Source: CAIVAT01 sp037133475
Lineage (GTDB): Bacteria > Bacteroidota > Bacteroidia > Bacteroidales > FEN-979
DNA: 64,000 nucleotides
Reading direction: 5' to 3'
NCBI GenBank assembly: GCA_037133475.1
Contig: JBAXOB010000019.1
Location: 1 to 64,000 of the forward strand
Shown: positions 48,101 through 54,812 of the stretch, in pieces
How the letters are laid out: each line of letters starts with the position of its first letter
How positions within the stretch are numbered: position 1 is the first letter of the stretch
The notes under the pieces: generated by a model
What the model saw: only the letters and a program-made list of their open reading frames with translations
Told to the model about the DNA's origin: nothing
Database searches by the model: none
Program-made: the position numbers and the translations under genes

Positions 48101-50394
48101 ACCTGCATCGAAGCCGGGATGCCGCTGGTGTTGTTGAGTTCGATGTTCTGAAAGATGCCCGACCCGTTGCCTGTTATGGTTTGGCTCCCGGTCGACCTGT
48201 TCAGTGAGATTTTCCCGGCTCCTGCATATTCACCATTATTGATGACATTCCCGTTTACATATATGGTCTTACCGCCGTCGGCAAGGGTTCCGGCACTGAT
48301 TGACAAATCGCTGCGAACCGTATATGAATCAAATGCAGAAACAAGGATCAGGCTCCCGGCAGGTTTATTAACCTGCAATTTGTACAACCCGTTTGTTATG
48401 GTTCCTTCATTCCATAAAAAATGGTTGCCTGCCCCGGTAAAGGAGGTTGTATTGTCATTTGGCGCATAGGTTCCTCCCTGGTTTATTTTGAAATCACCAT
48501 TTACCGTGACAGGAAAATTCCCGGCTCCCGACAACAGGGTCGCACCTGCCAGCACCGACAGGTTATTCATAACAACCAGGGGATATAACATGTTGACATG
48601 TGCATTACCCGTAACCCCCAGCCGTTTAACATTAAGATTCCATAAGCTGACCCGTGAATAAACATCGATGGACGGAGTATTGACCGGGTTTACTTCAAAG
48701 GTAACCGTACCCCCTGTTACCGAAAAATTCCCCGGAGCGCAATTCAGGTAGAGACCATTGCCATTAAGCAGGGTCCCGTTGTTACAGTCACGTAAAATGA
48801 TATCCCCCCCGGTCATAACAAAGGTTGAACTCGGGCTGGGAATGTTAAAGACAGGCACATCCGACATTTCGCTCACTTCGGTTTCATCCCCCCGCAGGAT
48901 GACCGTGCCGCCTGTCTGAACATAGGAACTTTTACCGGGGACACTCCAGGAGCTGCGCAACACACTTGCATCAATGGTCCCCCCCTCAACAAGGATGACC
49001 GACGAAGAATTGGCGGTATTCCAGAAGATGATCCCTGCACTGTGTCGCGTACTGAAGTAGCCGTCAGAGATCCTGAAGGTTCCATAAACCGATAAAGCCT
49101 GCTCTGCCGCAGGAAAAGCAGTAACACCCAGCGAACCTGCCGGAGCTTCGGGTAATCCTGAATTGTCGGATGCAGTAACGTAAACGGCGACGTTCGGCCC
49201 TGCAATCCACATCTGTCCAGAAGAGCCGATCGCATAATCACCGTTTCCCGTCCCTACCGGCCCTTCCGCCAGTGTTGGGATCGTTATGCTGCCCGTAAGT
49301 TTCAGCGTCCCGTTTTTTATCCACACGGCCTTCCTCACCTCCGGATTATCGGGTGAAAACGGCGCATTTTCATTCCTCCGGCAGGCGTTTGCCCCAAAAA
49401 GTGTGAAGCAGGCAACAGATGCGGAATTAACCGTAAGAATGTATGTTTGGTCGCTTCCTTTATCCACGATCAGATTGTAAAAATCTGTTTGGCCGTTTAA
49501 CGTTAAAGTTTTATCAGACTCCCCGGTGAATCTTACTGTTACGGCACCATTCGTGGCGAATTCGCCGTAATTGGGCACAATTTGATTTGTAAAACGTACG
49601 ATCCCATTATTGATAAAGTTACCACCAATGGTCAGTTCATGGAACACCGTATGGAACTGTCCCCCGGGGGGAAGATTCAATGGATTGATGGTATATCCGG
49701 CTGTATTGGGGTTCCCGGTACCCGTAGTCACCTTCCCTGTTCCGTAAACAATAAAATCGGCGTTGACAACAATGGCGCGTTTTGCATTGGTCGCATCATT
49801 CACCTGGAAAGTACCCGTTTTAATAGTCAGTGATCCAAAAATGGTCAGGTTCCTTCTGACTGTCATAACCTGGTTTACAGAACCGAGGTTTATAACCAGG
49901 TTGTTATATGCCGGCCTGTTGTCATCTATATAAAAACTGCCGGTGGCCGGGTAATACTCAACAGTGCCTCCCTTCAAAGATAAAAAATTCCCCGAGGCTA
50001 TGGTTGGAAAAACAGCAATGCCCCCTGTCACCCTGCCTGATCTTATCAATCCATTCCCATTGAGCACGATCGACTGCGTAAAGGTGTTGAGTCCCAAGTC
50101 GAGTACTGCACCAACGACAATGGTAACCACATGACCGGTGGTTGTAACACTGGCGTTGAGGGTAATCGTCCGTCCCGTCAGAATGCAGATAATATCATTG
50201 TTCACAAAAACAGGACTCGACGGGCCTGCAAGCGTTGATCCCGTGGAATCCGTGGTCCATACATTTGCCATGCCGCTCCAGTTGCCCGACTGATAACTAT
50301 AGTATTTTGAAGCCGACAGGTTTGAATGGATGAACAGCACCACTGATAACAGCAGTAAGGAATGGCCTATGGCTTGACCCGGCTTCCCCTTCAT
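42166..50394 (-). CDS. Giant (~2,740 aa) beta-rich adhesin with T9SS type A sorting domain
   Basis: This protein has a signal peptide (MKGKPGQAIGHSLLLLSVVLFIHSNLSA in the frame starting at 50394). At least three large beta-solenoid-like modules follow, each opening with a 'YYS...GxW......W' signature (near residues 30, 985 and 1700). Near 1,890-2,130 are five or so short repeats of the type 'NWxNNGxFxxNxGTVxFNGTTT'. The C-terminus is a non-repeat surface region and a type A sorting domain, '...DLKVYNILGKKMLEKPL' to 'YSKKVFINNQ'. It should be exported by T9SS, not by the usher. The upstream ATG at 50445, only 7 bases from the chaperone stop, is an alternative start. Confidence 0.88.
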   Translation of the reverse strand: MKGKPGQAIGHSLLLLSVVLFIHSNLSASKYYSYQSGNWSGMANVWTTDSTGSTLAGPSSPVFVNNDIICILTGRTITLNASVTTTGHVVTIVVGAVLDLGLNTFTQSIVLNGNGLIRSGRVTGGIAVFPTIASGNFLSLKGGTVEYYPATGSFYIDDNRPAYNNLVINLGSVNQVMTVRRNLTIFGSLTIKTGTFQVNDATNAKRAIVVNADFIVYGTGKVTTGTGNPNTAGYTINPLNLPPGGQFHTVFHELTIGGNFINNGIVRFTNQIVPNYGEFATNGAVTVRFTGESDKTLTLNGQTDFYNLIVDKGSDQTYILTVNSASVACFTLFGANACRRNENAPFSPDNPEVRKAVWIKNGTLKLTGSITIPTLAEGPVGTGNGDYAIGSSGQMWIAGPNVAVYVTASDNSGLPEAPAGSLGVTAFPAAEQALSVYGTFRISDGYFSTRHSAGIIFWNTANSSSVILVEGGTIDASVLRSSWSVPGKSSYVQTGGTVILRGDETEVSEMSDVPVFNIPSPSSTFVMTGGDIILRDCNNGTLLNGNGLYLNCAPGNFSVTGGTVTFEVNPVNTPSIDVYSRVSLWNLNVKRLGVTGNAHVNMLYPLVVMNNLSVLAGATLLSGAGNFPVTVNGDFKINQGGTYAPNDNTTSFTGAGNHFLWNEGTITNGLYKLQVNKPAGSLILVSAFDSYTVRSDLSISAGTLADGGKTIYVNGNVINNGEYAGAGKISLNRSTGSQTITGNGSGIFQNIELNNTSGIPASMQVSLGADITVTGVLTLANDRLFSLSKYQLTLKTLATVAGTMGPSRFITTSGAASDGGVRRVYSDTAAFVFPVGSGIYYTPATIQVRKIPVTYGMVTVKPVPFQQPFVTGTVCLQYYWKVEESGFTGIKPGSVKLVFNYGTMPGNILYVPGVYNPASWYQINDVSLVNEASHEITFPTTNNFYGDYTAGKPDAFGTVLAFYSRASGFWGSAATWSNAGYGGIAATQVPGTANPVFIGDGNTYNHVVTIASGSAFSGSLSLKQGSALDLGTTTGNNFGNVLPGSTGKLRISSRLAACVFPAGDFGNFLGLNGGIVEYYSVALNFTLPVFSEGSNPQLVSNYCSLILSPGTGYSIVMPNADLVISGNMTVAGVSSTALVKLNAAGEHILTVNNDLLVNSGNLLYQNNMAQVVSVGRNLTIAGGAVFNLSSSGATVSNVLSIGGSITNNGALDLSVNATVKCDAVFTGNADATISGAGLLTDFYSITVNKGSSPLRLLTVSSTAFTFSNNTAPLTLVNGTFRLASALTVTVAAMALEIPSTACLSAGGGIILVGTSASDDADVLLSGVLEVKAGGIYVGSAANNVNNDIEYSGAGFPAISVTGGTLFVNGQIRRSMSNGLGSLAFSQSDGSVIINGRNGQPTRAKLEILNPGSIFNMAGGTLTLVRGGGSTYRDLYLRPGSASVTGGMIIFGDAATENTLVTGFTIDSNIPLYSITINGTTYPKKLTLAVNKLTLQGDLTISATSVFNADSLDVYIKGNLTNLNTDGGTGINTGGFQPGSLMQLTTFNGTSGNQVITGTPANHTNFAMLAINNIFPGGTVTLQGGTAATTTVVVNGDLTLAGGTLSDGGFVISVLGDIYNSATHTSTGNGRILLAGPAVQYLSGNGAGKFGNLYLSSLFDTRMTTVTEVTGVLTFQGKLLDIGNKLLILSATPATSVVALVPAVFAVTCCIRTNGLISDAGIRKSYAALTNTNFTFPVGVPGKYTPARMNVTATTLPGTITMIPVNSQHPCNTGTGTNILTFYWHVIKAGFSGTTISQYYTYVQSDVKGTESLFAGNRYNYSSGAWDSPASGTAINTTTNLITFGNLAVIDGDYTAGQPTEFGTVLTYYSRNATCTVPMAGNWDVNATWSTDAVNKHAGLAASSYPTGEPVVIASNHMVSTNGNARKSISLTLNGTSVLDLTNTVGHDLGTVTGTGTIRLIPSAAGSFVFPAGFYNGFTATGGGTVELNCATGTAVFPYLNTYNNLTVKGAGIKQMTDADITVNGLLYNQVSGTLMASGFAKLILAANWINDGVFINNGGTVIFDGNTTLSGIVQPVLNNLVINSTKIFTAPALVTLGVTGNWVNNGVFNHNSGTVSFNGTTTISGADVTTFNNLTIGGGGILTGMQNDNFVLTGNWMNNGLFHHNDGGVVFNGTTLAGGTSATLFGKVTVNNGRTLTAPAAGTLSVARDFINNGYFNNNGGTVVFSGTVQSLWGSSKTQFENITVNNGSITTVSSADQTLNGILLCNGSFQANGNLTLLSGSSRTALIDGAGAGEVIGNLNIQRYLPRGFGYKYFTSAFKAATVSQFGSYINLGAGFPSFYMYDENRMFTGWVTYTNPAGLLVPMQGYAANFGPASSPVTLALSGEVNNGNLIPVTMFNGNKPFTQGFNLVGNPYPSPIDWNAQAGWIRDNVDDALYYFNAGVSDQYSGTYSTYINGISSDGVANNIIPAMQGFFTHVSGGQYPVAATLIFTNGVRINNLSPGFHKDVPVITCPLLRLTAKFEEEAAAEDPVVIYFDPDATTTFHKNLDALKLMNTDPDVPNLFMVSDDSENFSIKGLPYPSDSITTVRLGVIIRKTGLVDIGVHDLLRMPSGIYVYLFDSETGIHQNLALYPDYRIRLEPGTYEHRFTVVFSKYDIRYQPGQDKSFFVYSFRNHLSAYVNLPAGHNADLKVYNILGKKMLEKPLSGTGYHELEMTVPTGIYVVTLYSVNGTYSKKVFINNQ

Positions 50395-50452
50395 GTTAAA
50401 ATTGTTCCCTGACGGAATCTGCTGATTCAAATGGTGAAAAATCATACCATGG

Positions 50453-51331
50453 TTAATTTAGCATCACCTCGGCTTCGGCTAGTTTTGAGGATTTTAAATC
50501 TTCAGGGGTTGAATACAGGACATTCAACTTCCCCTTATGGTAATCAACGCCGGAAATCCTGTCAAGGTCGCACTCGAACGTACGGAAGGATTTGGGCGTA
50601 TAGACGGCAATGCCCTTGATGGCCGCAACCCGGGTAACTTTTCCCTCCTGTGAGGTATAGTCGATCATCATGTTGCCATAGACCGAAATATTGCCCGTAC
50701 GGATCAGCTTCATCTTAACCCTTGTCACCGTGTCGTTGACCTTGCCAACAGTAACATCCTTAATATCAACCCTTCCCTCACATTCCCCTACCCGTATGAT
50801 TGCCGGGATCGTTATTCCAAAAACGGGAACCAGGTGAACATTAACGGCGGCAGTATCCAGCTGCGTTGTTGCCTCACCAAGCGGTTTTTCCCTTGGGACC
50901 GACCTGAAATAAAGGTGTGACCTGTATTCACCGGGAATCATCTTCGCCTTCTTGATCAGTTGCATTTTCACCACTTGCGACTTCTTGGGAGCCAGCACGA
51001 CTGTACGCGGAAAAATCCTGAAATACTGGTCAGAAAAATATTGCCCTGAATCGGGTACGGTGATCTCATCAAAGGTTCCCTCTTCGGTCATCCTTACCTG
51101 GATGAAAGAGACCACATAGACTGCAGTATCCTTGCCCGTATTGGCCAGGGTAAGTTCCTGCGATTTTTTAGCCCCTTCAAAAACAACTCTTCTGGGCATA
51201 ATAAACAGATTTCCCTGGGATCTCCCTGTAACAGGAAATACCGAAACCGCAATCACACCGGCAAGAAAGGTCACGGAAAGAAGAGAGCGGAACAAATGAC
51301 TGCTTTGTAACATTTTTTCAGATTTTCTCAT
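50453..51331 (-). CDS. PapD-like periplasmic pilus chaperone
   Basis: The 292-residue protein has a signal peptide (to about 38). Domain 1 is an Ig-like PapD N-domain: 'FIMPRRVVFEGAKKSQELTLANTGKDTAVYVVSF', then 'RIFPRTVVLAPKKSQVVKMQLIK' (alternating G1-strand-like segment) and 'PGEYRSHLYFRSVPRE', a clear match to the chaperone 'R....P.GEYR..L.F..VP' signature. Domain 2 covers about 170-290. Such chaperones fold pilin subunits in the periplasm and pass them to an usher. The giant adhesin follows at once and the pilin-like genes lie upstream on the same strand. Two extra in-frame Cys (near 189 and 257) are present. Confidence 0.85.
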   Translation of the reverse strand: MRKSEKMLQSSHLFRSLLSVTFLAGVIAVSVFPVTGRSQGNLFIMPRRVVFEGAKKSQELTLANTGKDTAVYVVSFIQVRMTEEGTFDEITVPDSGQYFSDQYFRIFPRTVVLAPKKSQVVKMQLIKKAKMIPGEYRSHLYFRSVPREKPLGEATTQLDTAAVNVHLVPVFGITIPAIIRVGECEGRVDIKDVTVGKVNDTVTRVKMKLIRTGNISVYGNMMIDYTSQEGKVTRVAAIKGIAVYTPKSFRTFECDLDRISGVDYHKGKLNVLYSTPEDLKSSKLAEAEVMLN

Positions 51332-51707
51332 CGGATTCTGTTCTTTTTAACGGGAACCATTTCACCTGCCTTGCCCCGGACTGCCCGGGAATTACCACCG
51401 AAAAAAATTGACAGTTTTATTGAAATACTCCCTTGATTTTTGTATATTTATCATTCATTTTCAAAATACCTTCATGCCCTTTCCCTTTCCCCGCTTCATT
51501 CCGGTTTTTCCCTTCGTTTGACCGATCCTCCCCTACCCCTCCTCCAAGGCTTCTCTAACCATTCTCTAACTTTCCGTTCTGCCGGTATCTTGCGCGGACC
51601 ATGCGGGTACCTGTCCGCCGGATATTTAGGATATTACATGTTTTTTTTCGCCGCATGGGAATTCTGGTTGAGGTCGGTTTGAAAAGGTAACCAGCCGTGA
51701 AAGCCAC
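51332..51707. other. 376-bp region between the chaperone and the 153-residue secreted protein
   Basis: I see no supported gene. Bases about 51470-51660 are unusually C/T-rich on the plus strand, with a direct repeat TCTCTAAC-CAT-TCTCTAAC and an open frame (51440-51682) with no family signature or signal peptide. No TAnnTTTG element faces the chaperone gene. This block may be an interspersed repeat or an untranslated RNA. Confidence 0.35.
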
Positions 51708-52169
51708 TTAATAAAAATTTACCGTAATATAGGTTGGTGTAATTGAAATATGGTAACCGGCAAGGAGGTCGGTACCCAAGGCGAGGATAAGATCACGCTG
51801 ACGGTAAGCAATTTTCCCCGCATCCGGACCGCTTTTAATGACCACCGGTGTGAGGGGGATTGAGAAGGTACAGGAATCTCCTGTGCTTCTCAGAATATTC
51901 CCGGTATCCGGGTTACCCTCCTCATGGTGAAATTGAAAAACAGCACCAGCCTGGTTTCCGGCCTCCGACATCCGGCCCGTTTGAACAACCCCGCAAATGC
52001 TGATCGTGATATTGGTATAACCGGTTATTAATGATTCTGCACTGCCAACAGGGTCAACAATGGAGACCGTCACGATTGCACGGTCGGCCATCGTAACCTG
52101 GGCCCATCCACTGAAGGATATGATCAAAAAGACGAACAGTATGAAATATAAGCTCGGGGGAATATTCAC
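51708..52169 (-). CDS. Small secreted beta-rich protein, putative fibre subunit
   Basis: The 153-residue protein begins with GTG at 52169 and a signal peptide (NIPPSLYFILFVFLIISFSGWAQ). The mature part is beta-rich and ends 'HISITPTYITVNFY', an alternating hydrophobic strand with a terminal aromatic, like chaperone-usher subunits. It has only loose similarity to the DUF4402 pattern (no DMxFG motif seen). It lies between the putative major pilin and the chaperone, where usher operons often encode minor subunits. No enzymatic motif is visible. An overlapping open frame (52054-52287) was considered and not called. Confidence 0.6.
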   Translation of the reverse strand: MNIPPSLYFILFVFLIISFSGWAQVTMADRAIVTVSIVDPVGSAESLITGYTNITISICGVVQTGRMSEAGNQAGAVFQFHHEEGNPDTGNILRSTGDSCTFSIPLTPVVIKSGPDAGKIAYRQRDLILALGTDLLAGYHISITPTYITVNFY

Positions 52170-52303
52170 CTGGAAGTTTTTTTCTGGTTAAAAAACTCCC
52201 CTGGTTCAGGGGGAAAATTCGATGAAACACGATCAGTAATTCTTCAAGGGTTTCCTTTTTTAACCTGTACAGGGTCGGACTGAGCATTCTATAAAATTTA
52301 TCC

Positions 52304-52336
52304 GAAAAAAAAACGCTGCCTGGGCAACGTTTTTTC
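52304..52336 (-). terminator. Intercistronic terminator after the putative major pilin
   Basis: On the minus strand the stem AAAAAACG/CGTTTTTT, with an inner TGCC/GGCA pairing, is followed by a run of T. It begins about 17 bases after the pilin stop at 52353. Partial read-through would make the pilin far more abundant than the downstream products. Confidence 0.75.
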
Positions 52337-52352
52337 TTCCGACAGATTTTGG

Positions 52353-52880
52353 TTATTGATAACTTACGGTAACGGTAAAGGCGGTGGGCGAAACATAAAG
52401 TCCCACGGGCTGACCGGCAGCGGTATTTAATGTTGCACCAACCAGTAAGGTTGCTGTGCCGCCTGTCGGGAAAATAAAGGAGGGAGTGGCCGGGTTGCTG
52501 ACAAAATTATTCACCAGCATACTGTTTGCGCCGCTGGTGACGTTGCAGGTCGCCGGCAGGGCGATAAGGGTAACATAACCGTCTGACCCGGTAAGGTCAA
52601 AAGCAGCAGCCTTTACAACACCCGGGGCAGTATAGACCGGCGATGCACCGCCGGTGGAAGTCCGCGTGTTGTCGGTTGCCAGCATTACAACACCGGTTGT
52701 GGCATTTTGTACGGCCACATTCCCGAAATTCATATCCTCCACCTTGTCAATGGTAAGAGGTGCAATGATGTTGGCTGTGGCGGTTGCGGTTGTTGAAACT
52801 GTAACAATTTGCGCGATTACGTTCAATGACAGCGTTAGCAAAACCAAGGCAATACCGGTAAATCTGATTAAATTTTTCAT
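52353..52880 (-). CDS. DUF4402 pilin-like protein (putative major subunit)
   Basis: The 175-residue protein has a signal peptide (1-24, NVIAQ). The mature body is Thr/Ala/Val-rich and beta-rich with the family hallmark 'VEDMNFGNVAV' (49-53 DMNFG). The last strand is 'YVSPTAFTVTVSYQ': alternating hydrophobics with a penultimate Tyr and terminal Gln, the same ending found in classical chaperone-usher pilins such as FimA/FimH, where it is read by the chaperone. It is the first gene of the operon, followed by a terminator. I infer the bulk subunit of a surface fibre. DUF4402 itself has no proven function. Confidence 0.72.
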   Translation of the reverse strand: MKNLIRFTGIALVLLTLSLNVIAQIVTVSTTATATANIIAPLTIDKVEDMNFGNVAVQNATTGVVMLATDNTRTSTGGASPVYTAPGVVKAAAFDLTGSDGYVTLIALPATCNVTSGANSMLVNNFVSNPATPSFIFPTGGTATLLVGATLNTAAGQPVGLYVSPTAFTVTVSYQ

Positions 52881-53506
52881 GGTTTGTTTTTTAAATTTGT
52901 AAATACTGGGTTTCTGAAAGGTAAATTTCTGTATGCGTACTGATTAGGGTTCATCTTCAATAAAGTTATCTATCAAATCACAGGATATGTTCATGGCAGG
53001 TTGCAGAAACCATTTTACGGTCACCACCAGCCAACACAATATATTTTTTTACATTATCCGTAATTATTATTAACATGTGATATATTTATTTACTTTTATG
53101 TATACTTTTTATCCATATCATCAAATACAAAATTAAGTTGACTGACGACACTATGCAATAGATGAAATCAATAAATACCGGTAGTGTGAAGCCATAAAGA
53201 AACGGGGTATTAATAATATTATACTACTATATATGTGATACATATATAAATTCATGGTGTGTTCATGCCACACCATGGATTTTTTCCGCAAGCAAGGTTT
53301 TATGAAAAAACGGGTACGGGGATCACGCTTTTTGTAAGGTTAAAATTATTTTACAGAATAATTTTACCAGGAGCATGAATACATGAAGCAACCCCTGCGA
53401 CGGGATATGACAAAAAAACAAAAGTTTACTGCTGATTCCCAGTATTTTGGCAGAATAACCAGGATTCAGTAAAACCTTGCAGAAATAAAATCAGGGGAAG
53501 AATAGA
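52881..53506. other. AT-rich 626-bp upstream region of the pilin-like operon
   Basis: There is no gene. It contains a two-part promoter candidate (53128-53158), a near-consensus TACCTTTC on the minus strand (52916-52923, 36 bases before the pilin ATG), a 9+9 palindrome TATATATGT/ACATATATA (53228-53248), and a 9-bp perfect hairpin CATGGTGTG/CACACCATG (53253-53277). The hairpin may end the aro transcript. The low GC and palindromes suggest regulatory protein binding. Confidence 0.5.
53128..53158 (-). promoter_or_regulatory. Candidate promoter of the pilin-like operon
   Basis: On the minus strand TTG (53156-53158), 20 bases, then TAATTTTG (53128-53135) fit the -33/-7 consensus. It would give a leader of about 240 bases before the pilin ATG. 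A nearer, one-mismatch -7 element is an alternative. Confidence 0.4.
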
Positions 53507-54781
53507 TCAATAGATTTCAAAACCAGCCCGTTGGAGATCTTTCCAGAAATGCGGGTAGGATTTTACCACCACATCGGGATTCAGGATTTTAACGCTTCCG
53601 GATTTCAGTGCGAGCGGAGCCAATGCCATGGCCATCCGGTGATCGCCATAGGTTTCAAAGGTGAGCCCACCCGGTAACGACGATTTTGAGGATTTAATTT
53701 CAAGGGCCGACAAAATATCGGCATGGGTAGAAAGTTCAACTGAAATTCCCAGTTTCGAGATTTCATTTTTCAGGGCGAGGAGCCTGTCTGTTTCCTTAAT
53801 CTGCAAACTTTTCAGTCCTTCAAAACGCCCGCGTATACCCATTCCGGCACAGGCGGCGATCACCGCCTGGGCGATATCGGGATAATCGGTGAAATCGAAA
53901 TAAAAACCATCACTCATTTTCCGAACCTTGGTCAACCGCAGACCATCCGGGGTGAATTCCGAAATGATCCCAAAATTCAGGAAGACCCCCGGCAAAATGG
54001 CATCTCCCTGAATACTATTCTCCAGCAAACCAATCAATTCGATATCAACAACATCGGCTAATACACACGCTTCATACCAAAAAGCAGCCGCCGACCAGTC
54101 AGATTCAACCTGGAACTCATGTGGCCTGTATAACCCCGGCTTGACATGGATCCGTGTTTTTCCCTCCTTGATCACCGCCCCGTACGATTGCATCAGTTTA
54201 ATGGTCATCTTCACATAAGGGGATGATACACCGGAGCCTTTCAACGTCAGGATAAGCCCCTGCGGCAGATAGGGAGCAATCAGCAGCAAGGCCGTGGTAA
54301 ACTGGCTGCTGACTCCCGGATCAATCACCAGTTCATTGTGCGTGAGCTGTCTGCCCCTGATCAGCAGAGGCGGATAACCTGGTTTTGCAAGATAATCGAT
54401 GGATGCCCCAAGATGGTTCAACGCATCAACAAGGATTCCGATGGGACGCTGCTTCATACGGTCCGACCCTGTAAGCAGCCATTTGCCTGGGACCATGGCC
54501 AGCCAGGCTGTCAGAAAACGCATCACAGTTCCGGCATTCCCGGTATCCAGTTCTACAACTTTACTCCGGTCGGCAACGGCTAAAATAAGGGTGATCAGCT
54601 TTTGCAGAAGAATGGTGTCATCGGCCTCAGATAAATTACCTATCGGGAAATTTTTTCCGCACAGGGCACCGATCATCAGTAAACGGTTGCTGATGCTTTT
54701 TGAAGCCGGGAGCCGGATCCTTCCCTTGAGGATGGCATCCGGTTTGGCAACCACGATCGATTTAATATTTTTGCCCTGCAT
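53507..54781 (-). CDS. aroA: 3-phosphoshikimate 1-carboxyvinyltransferase (EPSP synthase)
   Basis: This 424-residue enzyme joins shikimate-3-phosphate and phosphoenolpyruvate in the sixth shikimate-pathway step. Motifs are 'LPASKSISNRLL' (PEP/shikimate-phosphate binding), 'LDTGNAGTVMRFLTA', 'QRPIGILVDAL', 'SSQFTTALL' and 'ETYGDHRMAMA'. The ATG at 54781 (MQGKNIKS) is used; the open frame continues upstream to 54874 but overlaps aroB, and the extra residues do not fit the family. It is the last gene of an ald-aroB-aroA run, 31 bases after aroB. The loop after LDTGNAGT keeps the normal spacing. Confidence 0.95.
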   Translation of the reverse strand: MQGKNIKSIVVAKPDAILKGRIRLPASKSISNRLLMIGALCGKNFPIGNLSEADDTILLQKLITLILAVADRSKVVELDTGNAGTVMRFLTAWLAMVPGKWLLTGSDRMKQRPIGILVDALNHLGASIDYLAKPGYPPLLIRGRQLTHNELVIDPGVSSQFTTALLLIAPYLPQGLILTLKGSGVSSPYVKMTIKLMQSYGAVIKEGKTRIHVKPGLYRPHEFQVESDWSAAAFWYEACVLADVVDIELIGLLENSIQGDAILPGVFLNFGIISEFTPDGLRLTKVRKMSDGFYFDFTDYPDIAQAVIAACAGMGIRGRFEGLKSLQIKETDRLLALKNEISKLGISVELSTHADILSALEIKSSKSSLPGGLTFETYGDHRMAMALAPLALKSGSVKILNPDVVVKSYPHFWKDLQRAGFEIY

Positions 54782-54812
54782 AGTTTGCAATTGGAACGGG
54801 CCTGTCAACCCG

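Noticed and set aside
42166..50394. Many 60-120 residue frames antisense to the giant adhesin and giant Ig-repeat protein
   Set aside because: They arise from the Gly/Thr/Asn-rich codon pattern of the sense genes and have no independent support.
51440..51682. 80-residue plus-strand frame in the gap before the chaperone
   Set aside because: No family signature, low-complexity composition and wrong strand for the operon; kept only as an odd non-coding block.
52054..52287. 77-residue minus-strand frame overlapping the 153-residue secreted protein
   Set aside because: It overlaps a gene with a good signal peptide in another frame and has no recognisable features itself.
53128..53277. Invertible promoter (phase-variation switch)
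   Set aside because: I looked for long inverted repeats flanking the promoter and found only short palindromes; no adjacent recombinase gene is present.
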